From an uncultured bacterium (GTDB taxonomy: Bacteria > Cyanobacteriota > Vampirovibrionia > Gastranaerophilales > Gastranaerophilaceae): a stretch of 19,968 nucleotides of DNA. The position numbers and the translations under genes were made by a program. The stretch is from NCBI GenBank assembly GCA_947169755.1, contig CAMVQX010000015.1, forward strand, positions 1 to 19,968. Direction: 5' to 3'. The stretch's first letter is position 1; each line of letters starts with the position of its first letter. Below are positions 14,472-19,968 of this stretch, piece after piece. The notes beneath the pieces are model-generated. The model had not been told where the DNA came from. It ran no database searches and saw nothing but the letters and a program-made list of their open reading frames with translations.

Positions 14472-16757
14472 ATGTACAATTTCCCATTTGAGCTGGATGA
14501 TTTTCAAAAAGATGCTTGCAAATATATTGATGATGGTAAAAGTGTTGTAGTATGTGCTCCAACAGGTGCCGGTAAAACTGTTATTGCTCAGCATGCTATA
14601 CATAGAGCCCTTGAAAACGGTAATAGAATTTTTTATACAACACCGTTAAAAGCCCTTTCTAACCAAAAATATTATGATTTCGGTCAAAAATATGGTACCG
14701 ATAAAGTCGGGCTATTAACCGGTGATACATCTATAAATCGTGGTGCGCAAATAGTTGTTATGACGACAGAAGTTTTTAGAAATATGCTTTATGGTACAAA
14801 TTTCGGTTCTGTTTCAGACAATTTAAAAGATGTAAAATATGTTGTATTGGACGAAGTTCACTACATGAATGACGAACAGAGAGGTACTGTTTGGGAAGAG
14901 AGTATAATTTATTGTCCGACAAATGTTCAAATTATTGCGCTTTCTGCAACTGTTGCCAATGCTGATGAATTAACTGCCTGGATTAATACTGTTCATTCTA
15001 AGACTGAGCTTGTTAATACTGATTTCAGACCTGTTCCTTTAAGATTTTATTATTTTGACAGTTCTCAGCCTTATAAATTACTTCCGTTGTTAACACCGAG
15101 CGGGCAGTTAAATAAAAAAATCAGACCTGAAAAAAGAGTTTTTGGCAAAAAACTTCAAAATAAAAAATCTTATGTAAAGGATGTTGTGCGCAACTTACAG
15201 GAAAATGATATGCTTCCTGCTATATATTTTACGTTTTCACGTAAAAAATGTGATGAGCAGATGGAAAAATGTGCATCTTTAGACTTGATAACAAAAGGTG
15301 AGAGAGCTCAAATTCAACAGTTTATTGATGAATATATTGCAGAGAATCCTCATCTTTATAATAATAAACATATAGAGTACCTTTTGTGTGGTGTAGCATC
15401 TCACCATGCGGGACTTCTGCCATCTTGGAAAATATTGGTTGAACAATTATTTCAACGCGGACTTATAAAAGTTGTGTTTGCAACTGAAACGCTTGCTGCT
15501 GGTATCAATATGCCTGCTCGTTCTACAGTTATAAGCTCGACAAGTAAACGTACCGATAGCGGGCATAGAATGCTTACCCCAAGTGAGTTTTTGCAAATGT
15601 CAGGTCGTGCAGGTCGTAGAGGGATGGATGAAATTGGGTATGTTACAATCGTCGGTACTCAATTCCAATCACCAGAAGAAGTTGCAGAACTCGTATTGAG
15701 TGATGCGAACCCTTTAGAAAGCCGTTTTTCTCCATCTTATTCCATGGTTTTGAATTTGCTTCAAAGGTTTTCTTTAGACGAAGCTAAAGAATTGATCTTG
15801 AAAAGTTTTGGGTATTTTTCAGCCGGCTCAAGGTTGCAGCCGCTTTTAAAGGCTAAGGAACAAATTAATAACGAAATTAATTCAAGAGATTTTGTGTGTC
15901 CCTACAAGCTATCAGATATTGATATGCATGAATATGACAAATTAAGATATATATACGTACAGAATCGTCAAACATACAAAAAAATCTGTAAGCAAGAACG
16001 TTCTAAAAACAGACCTTTATCAAAGGAAGCAGTTGATTTTGGAAAAGAAACAAAAGCACTGCTTGAAAAAATGCACAAATACAGATGTGATACTTGTAAA
16101 TTATATAAAAAACACGCTAAAACACTTGAAGTTCTGGAACGTTTTAATAGCAAAAGTGCAAAATTAGATAAAGAAATTGAGCGACAAAGAGATATATTTT
16201 GGAATAAGTTTTTGGCTCACAGGGCTGTATTGACTGAATTTGGTTATCTAAAAGATGATTATCCTACTGAATCTGGTATTACGACAGCTCAAATCCGTTC
16301 CGAAAATGAATTGTTTATTGCTGAGATTATCTTTTCAGGTGTTTTAGAAAATCTAACACCGTCTCAATTAGCTGCCGTAATTTGTGCTGTTACAACTGAG
16401 GATTTAAGGATTGATCTTCCGCATATGCCTATATCTGAGCCGGTTAGAAAGACAATTAATCTCATAAAAAATATAAAACGTAAACTTGAAAAATCTCAAA
16501 ATAGGTATCAGGTTGAAGATCCGATGTATATCAACGCTTATTTTTCATCATTGATTGAATTGTGGGTCGAAGGTGCAGAGTGGGAAACAATTACAGAACA
16601 GATTGATATGGGTGAAGGTGATATTGTTCGAGCGTTTAAACGTGTTGTTGATGTCCTAAGGCAATTTACAACTATTGACAATATTCCTGAAAGCCTTGTA
16701 TTTACAGCAAGGGAAGCAATTGATAAAATCTTACGTGAGCCTGTTGACGTGGATTAA
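14472..16757 (+). CDS. Ski2/HelY-type DExH RNA helicase
   Basis: 761 residues. Superfamily 2 helicase core: Q-motif-like FELDDFQKDA (6-15), motif I APTGAGKT (29-36), motif Ia TTPLKALSNQK (56-66), DEVH box (127-130), motif III SAT (158-160), HHAGLLPSWK (311-320), FATETLAAGINMPAR (336-350) and motif VI QMSGRAGRRGMD (375-386). Past the core is a CDTCKLYKKH segment, then a DSHCT-type helical domain. The arrangement matches bacterial HelY and the cyanobacterial/plastid (ISE2-like) relatives of Ski2/Mtr4, which unwind structured RNA for decay or rRNA processing. AAGGAG at 14461-14466, five bases before ATG 14472, sets the start; the longer frame from 14403 lacks a site. The stop abuts the stop of the convergent gene at 16758 with no terminator. 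Confidence 0.92.
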   Translation: MYNFPFELDDFQKDACKYIDDGKSVVVCAPTGAGKTVIAQHAIHRALENGNRIFYTTPLKALSNQKYYDFGQKYGTDKVGLLTGDTSINRGAQIVVMTTEVFRNMLYGTNFGSVSDNLKDVKYVVLDEVHYMNDEQRGTVWEESIIYCPTNVQIIALSATVANADELTAWINTVHSKTELVNTDFRPVPLRFYYFDSSQPYKLLPLLTPSGQLNKKIRPEKRVFGKKLQNKKSYVKDVVRNLQENDMLPAIYFTFSRKKCDEQMEKCASLDLITKGERAQIQQFIDEYIAENPHLYNNKHIEYLLCGVASHHAGLLPSWKILVEQLFQRGLIKVVFATETLAAGINMPARSTVISSTSKRTDSGHRMLTPSEFLQMSGRAGRRGMDEIGYVTIVGTQFQSPEEVAELVLSDANPLESRFSPSYSMVLNLLQRFSLDEAKELILKSFGYFSAGSRLQPLLKAKEQINNEINSRDFVCPYKLSDIDMHEYDKLRYIYVQNRQTYKKICKQERSKNRPLSKEAVDFGKETKALLEKMHKYRCDTCKLYKKHAKTLEVLERFNSKSAKLDKEIERQRDIFWNKFLAHRAVLTEFGYLKDDYPTESGITTAQIRSENELFIAEIIFSGVLENLTPSQLAAVICAVTTEDLRIDLPHMPISEPVRKTINLIKNIKRKLEKSQNRYQVEDPMYINAYFSSLIELWVEGAEWETITEQIDMGEGDIVRAFKRVVDVLRQFTTIDNIPESLVFTAREAIDKILREPVDVD

Positions 16758-17678
16758 TTATAATACACAAGCTAAAATCATAAGGATTAGCATTCCGATT
16801 TGTGTTGCTGCTGCCATATTTTGTGTAAATTTATTAGAGTCATATTTTCCTGCAGTTTTTGTGGCTTTATAGGCACTTGCGATACGATTTATTCTTTGTT
16901 GTTGTGTATCGGATGTGAATGTTGTGCCAAACATTGTGTTCTCAAGTCTTGTTAGTCTGTTATCTATATCTTCTTTTGTGAATGATTTTTTAAACATTGA
17001 ACGCTCAACTGAAGCTAAATTTACCTTAGCCGGCGGCGTATGTCTTGCATTATAGCTCTCATAATCGAAATCAGGACTGTGGTATTCATCTAAGTTATAG
17101 TGGTCTAGTGGTATTGTATCTCCATCATAATAATCATTTGATGATTGTGCAATGCTATTGTCCATAAATGATTTTGGTTTGATTTTTTCTTGCAGACGTT
17201 CAACACGTGTTGAAAATGCGTCATTGTTATATATTTTGCCAAGTGCTTTTTGCTCTAACGATGACAATCTTTCATTCAAATCTTTGTTTTTATATTCCTG
17301 CTTGAATAATTCTCTTTCAAGTTCGTTAATCGAAGGATAATCTACGTTAGCAGCTTTCGGTGGTGTATAATCCGCAAATCTGTCAGATGGAGAGTATATC
17401 TCATCATCGGCAAATGTATCTTCTTTAGGTGTAATTTCTTTCCCTATTGAATCTGCTGCCATATCTTTGCTTAAATTTGAAATTCTTTTATCTATTGAGC
17501 CCGATTTGCTTTCACCATATACACTTTGTTCAAGTCTAGTTAAGCGGTTCTCATCATCGTCCATATAAGTAAAACCGAAGACAGAATTTTCAATCTTGTC
17601 TAAAGTCGCAGAATATTGGCTTGCTATGGAACAATTTGCAATAAGTAATAGTGATAATATTATAAAAAGTTTTTTCAT
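16758..17678 (-). CDS. Exported repeat protein with C-terminal membrane segment
   Basis: 306 residues. Signal peptide 1-19 (LFIILSLLLIANCSIA-S); Cys16 follows Asn, so it is not a good lipobox. Three blocks at about 26-70, 117-165 and 222-270 each consist of two degenerate 20-residue units of the form L-x-x-[LIV]-E-x-x-x-[FY]-G-x(8-10)-R, for example LTRLEQSVYG, LSSLEQKALG and LTRLENTMFG. Linkers are acidic, Tyr/Asp-rich and carry YTPPKAANV (104-112) and HTPPAKVNL (213-221). The last 18 residues (AATQIGMLILMILACVL) form a hydrophobic segment ending at the C-terminus, so the protein may be anchored at both processing stages or only at the tail. AAGGAG lies seven bases before ATG 17678. No named family recognised; a structural envelope role is inferred. 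Confidence 0.8.
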   Translation of the reverse strand: MKKLFIILSLLLIANCSIASQYSATLDKIENSVFGFTYMDDDENRLTRLEQSVYGESKSGSIDKRISNLSKDMAADSIGKEITPKEDTFADDEIYSPSDRFADYTPPKAANVDYPSINELERELFKQEYKNKDLNERLSSLEQKALGKIYNNDAFSTRVERLQEKIKPKSFMDNSIAQSSNDYYDGDTIPLDHYNLDEYHSPDFDYESYNARHTPPAKVNLASVERSMFKKSFTKEDIDNRLTRLENTMFGTTFTSDTQQQRINRIASAYKATKTAGKYDSNKFTQNMAAATQIGMLILMILACVL

Positions 17679-17765
17679 AAATATCTCCTTACGACATAGA
17701 ATAAGGTTTGATATTGTGAAAATCCATTCTACACGACTTTAATTTCCAAAAATTTAAAAATAAAT

Positions 17766-17799
17766 AAAAAATCGTAGTACCTTAGCACTACGATTTTTT
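17766..17799. terminator. Terminator of the nifU-nifS operon
   Basis: AAAAAATCGTAGT (17766-17778) pairs with ACTACGATTTTTT (17787-17799), a 13-bp stem with an 8-base loop, following nifS on the minus strand. The A run becomes the T tract for minus-strand transcription. Confidence 0.92.
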
Positions 17800-17816
17800 A
17801 TTTATTAATATAAAGT

Positions 17817-19001
17817 TTAATGTCTCTTTTTTAAGGCTGCCAATTCATCTTGATATGGTGAAATATTTGTTAATTTATCAATAATTGAAGGCATTTTTTC
17901 ACAAACATAATCAATTTCTTTTTCTGTTGTGAATTTAGAAAGTGAGAATCTTATGCTTCCGTGAATTGCTGTGAATGGCACATTCATAGCTCTTAAAACG
18001 TGAGAAGGTTCTAGTGAACCTGATGTGCAAGCACTGCCTGAACTTGCGCAAATCCCTAAATCACTCAAATGAAGAAGTATCAACTCACCTTCAATATATT
18101 CAAAGCCTATATTTGTTGTGTTTGGAACTCTGTTTACAATGCCTGCATTCAAACGTGCATTAAAGACATTTTTTAAAATATTAGCTTCTAATTTATCGCG
18201 CAAACGTTTAATTTCTGTAGCTTCATATTTTAAATTGTCTGTTGCAAGCTGGGCTGCACGAGCCATACCTACAATATATGGTACATTTTCTGTGCCTGCG
18301 CGCTTACCTCGTTCTTGATGGCCGCCGATTATTAATGGTGTAATTAATGTTTTTGAATTTACATACAAAGCACCAATACCTTTAGGTGCATGAAATTTGT
18401 GCCCTGAAATGCCCATTAAATCAACACCTAAAGCTTGTACATCGATAGGAATCTTACCCGTAACTTGAACGGCATCAACATAAAATTTTGTTTCTTTATT
18501 TTTTGATTTTATTATCTGTGAAATTTTTTCTATCGGAAAAATAACGCCTGTTTCATTATTTGCATACATAATTGAAACGAGTGCAGTATCGTCTGTTATA
18601 GCTTCTTCCAATTGCGCTAAATCAAGTTCACCGTTAGAATTTACCCCAATATAGTCAACTTTATACCCTTCTTTTTCTAAAGCCATATAAAGGTTCAAAA
18701 CGCAAGGGTGTTCAACTTTTGAAGTAATTATGTGGCGTTTTGCTTTGTTCATGTTTAAAACACCGCGTATTGCCGTGTTAGCACTTTCAGAACCGCAGGA
18801 TGTAAAAATTATTTCTTTTTCGTTTTCTGCGTTAAAAAAGTCTTTTATCACGCCACGAGCCTCTTTTACCGCGTGGTTTGAACGCTTTGCAAAATCATAT
18901 ATGCTTGAAGGGTTTGCATATTCTTCTTTGAAATATGGAAGCATAGCGTCCAAAACTTGTGGGTCAACTTTTGTTGTTGCATTATTATCTAAATATATCA
19001 T
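17817..19001 (-). CDS. nifS: Cysteine desulfurase NifS
   Basis: PLP enzyme that takes sulfur from L-cysteine, releasing alanine and passing the persulfide to NifU. 394 residues, class-V aminotransferase fold. YLDNNATT (3-10); SCGSESANTA (68-77); His98 stacking the PLP ring in KVEHP; VDAVQ (175-179); Schiff-base Lys202 in SGHKFHAPKG; RAGTEN (234-239); catalytic Cys325 in SSGSACTSGS. Lys202 and Cys325 coincide with the numbering of Azotobacter NifS, and the SACTSGS context is the NifS/IscS type rather than SufS. The ATG overlaps the nifU stop by four bases (ATGA); GAGG lies about ten bases upstream. Cotranscribed with nifU. No nitrogenase genes are in view, so it probably serves general Fe-S assembly. 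Confidence 0.95.
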   Translation of the reverse strand: MIYLDNNATTKVDPQVLDAMLPYFKEEYANPSSIYDFAKRSNHAVKEARGVIKDFFNAENEKEIIFTSCGSESANTAIRGVLNMNKAKRHIITSKVEHPCVLNLYMALEKEGYKVDYIGVNSNGELDLAQLEEAITDDTALVSIMYANNETGVIFPIEKISQIIKSKNKETKFYVDAVQVTGKIPIDVQALGVDLMGISGHKFHAPKGIGALYVNSKTLITPLIIGGHQERGKRAGTENVPYIVGMARAAQLATDNLKYEATEIKRLRDKLEANILKNVFNARLNAGIVNRVPNTTNIGFEYIEGELILLHLSDLGICASSGSACTSGSLEPSHVLRAMNVPFTAIHGSIRFSLSKFTTEKEIDYVCEKMPSIIDKLTNISPYQDELAALKKRH

Positions 19002-19837
19002 ACTTCTACGACCTCAATACTTTTATCAACGGTTTCACGTAGTGTTGTTTCAACAAATGCTTTTAATGTAAGGTGTGAATTTTTGCAGCCTGAACATTTT
19101 CCTCTTAATTTTACAAGCACCCTGTTACCGTCAATATCAACTAGTGTAATGTCTCCTCCGTCTTTTCGGAGCTCCGGAGATATTTGATTTTCTATGATAT
19201 TATTAATCTTTAAGATTTTTTGAGCCGGTGTGAGAGTATTTTCCGAAGCTTCTTTTTTATAATATGTGTCAATAATATCTTGGATAGCGCTTTTACATTT
19301 TCCGCAAGCTCCGCCTGCTTTTGTATAGTTTGTAATTTCTTCAACTGTTTTTAGACCGTTGATTTTTATTGCATCCCAAATCATATTTTCTGTTACGCTG
19401 AAACAGGTGCATACGATTTTTTCTTTAGCTTTGTTATTTGCTTCTTCTGCTCTCAAATCATCTAAATCTGTATAATCGCCGTAGTTTTTAAGCGCATCTT
19501 CCAATGCTTCGTATCCCATAACTGAACAGTGCATTTTTTCAGGAGGAAGTCCGCCTAATTGGTCTGCTATATCCTTATTTGTAATTTTTCTTACTTCGTC
19601 AACGGTTTTACCGATAATCATTTCGGTTAAAATGCTTGAACTTGCAACAGCTGAACCGCAGCCAAAAGTTTGGAATTTAGCATCTGTTACAATACCGTCT
19701 TTTATTTTTAAATATATTTTTAATGAATCGCCGCAAGCTAGTGAACCTGCTTCACCAATTGCATCAGCATTATCAATTTTACCTACGTTTCTTGGGTTTC
19801 TGTAGTGGTCAATAACTTTTTCGGAATAATCCCACAT
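18998..19837 (-). CDS. nifU: Three-domain Fe-S scaffold NifU
   Basis: Scaffold on which NifS-derived sulfur and iron are built into clusters before transfer to apo-proteins. 279 residues with the full NifU plan: IscU-like domain (1-125) with cluster ligands Cys35 (ACGD), Cys60 (GCGSA) and Cys104 (HCSVMG); central BFD-type [2Fe-2S] ferredoxin domain (140-185) with Cys143, Cys145, Cys178 and Cys181; C-terminal Nfu domain (205-279) with Cys248 and Cys251 (CSGC). All nine expected ligands are present. AAGGAG (complement of 19845-19850) precedes the ATG by seven bases. First gene of the nifU-nifS operon; a seven-codon reading frame ends on its start codon (TAATG). Confidence 0.97.
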   Translation of the reverse strand: MWDYSEKVIDHYRNPRNVGKIDNADAIGEAGSLACGDSLKIYLKIKDGIVTDAKFQTFGCGSAVASSSILTEMIIGKTVDEVRKITNKDIADQLGGLPPEKMHCSVMGYEALEDALKNYGDYTDLDDLRAEEANNKAKEKIVCTCFSVTENMIWDAIKINGLKTVEEITNYTKAGGACGKCKSAIQDIIDTYYKKEASENTLTPAQKILKINNIIENQISPELRKDGGDITLVDIDGNRVLVKLRGKCSGCKNSHLTLKAFVETTLRETVDKSIEVVEV

Positions 19838-19917
19838 TATTTTTCTCCTTTTGGTTTCATGTTAGCGCAAAAATAAATTATTAAAAGAATAATTAATAAT
19901 AAATTAATTTTTTGTAT

Positions 19918-19945
19918 ATAATATAAAAATTTTTCAAAATAGCAA
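19918..19945 (-). promoter_or_regulatory. Candidate nifU-nifS promoter
   Basis: On the minus strand TTGCTA (complement of 19940-19945), 16-base spacer, TATTAT (complement of 19918-19923). The leader would be about 74 nt and contains the dyad AATTAAT-N5-ATTAATT (19891-19909). The surrounding DNA is almost pure A+T, so the assignment is tentative. Confidence 0.4.
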
Positions 19946-19968
19946 AAAAAAATATTTATATGCTTTGT

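Noticed and set aside
14349..14603. N-terminal extension of the 168-aa gene giving a 253-aa frame
   Set aside because: It overlaps the helicase gene and promoter on the opposite strand, has no ribosome site, and GGAGG directly precedes ATG 14348.
16758..17678. Lipoprotein call for the repeat protein
   Set aside because: The only Cys in the signal region follows Ile-Ala-Asn; Asn at -1 does not fit a lipobox.
1..19968. CRISPR arrays, tRNA or rRNA genes, insertion sequences, prophage genes
   Set aside because: No regularly spaced repeats, cloverleaf-like segments, transposase motifs or phage structural genes were seen on either strand.

Overview
The window is AT-rich (roughly two thirds A+T), densely coded DNA from a bacterium with a two-membrane, S-layer-homology type envelope. 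The best guess is an anaerobic gut member of the non-photosynthetic cyanobacterial relatives (Vampirovibrionia / 'Melainabacteria', Gastranaerophilales-like). This rests on the combination of an AsmA-like giant protein, a triple-SLH exported protein, a HelY/Ski2-type DExH helicase of the kind shared by cyanobacteria and actinobacteria, and NifS/NifU as Fe-S machinery. No rRNA, tRNA, CRISPR array, IS element or phage gene was found. The organism assignment is inference from gene content, not a search result.

Layout, left to right. (1) 1-5089, plus strand: a likely operon of a multi-pass membrane protein (cut by the left edge), miaA (tRNA modification) overlapping it, and a 1151-residue AsmA/TamB-like envelope protein. 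(2) 5113-6494: strong promoter, highly expressed-looking SLH protein, terminator. (3) 6611-7050: a small exported protein with five CxxC pairs, followed by two hairpins, the second a 71-nt extended structure in the convergent junction with (4) a uridine-kinase-family gene on the minus strand. (5) 8045-8247: a 57-residue helical protein and a bidirectional terminator. (6) 8259-10765, minus strand: two related proteins of unknown function, each with a conserved Tyr-Lys/Gly module leading into a glycine-zipper membrane segment. (7) 10840-12105, plus strand: a 28-bp perfect palindrome, a promoter whose -10 lies directly against the start codon (probable leaderless mRNA) of a 72-residue Cys-rich protein, then an overlapping NAD-type isocitrate dehydrogenase family gene. 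(8) 12102-12416, minus: a small unknown protein, divergent from serS through interleaved promoters. (9) serS 12550-13815 and a terminator shared with a convergent 168-residue unknown protein. (10) 14472-16757: the DExH helicase, meeting tail to tail (no spacer) an exported repeat protein on the minus strand. (11) 17766-19837, minus: nifU-nifS operon with 4-base ATGA overlap, and its terminator.

How it fits together: most recognised genes are housekeeping (tRNA modification, Ser-tRNA charging, Fe-S assembly, RNA helicase, nucleoside salvage, central carbon metabolism). The less explained material is in the envelope and unknown set: the glycine-zipper pair, the secreted penta-CxxC protein, the exported protein with six degenerate repeats, and the SLH protein. 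Several start codons were moved from the longest reading frame to an internal ATG with a clear Shine-Dalgarno; reasons are given per gene. No intergenic stretch exceeds 300 bases; the larger gaps (6495-6610, 7883-8044, 9768-9904, 10766-10916, 12417-12549, 14349-14471, 17679-17765, 19838-19968) hold only the signals listed.
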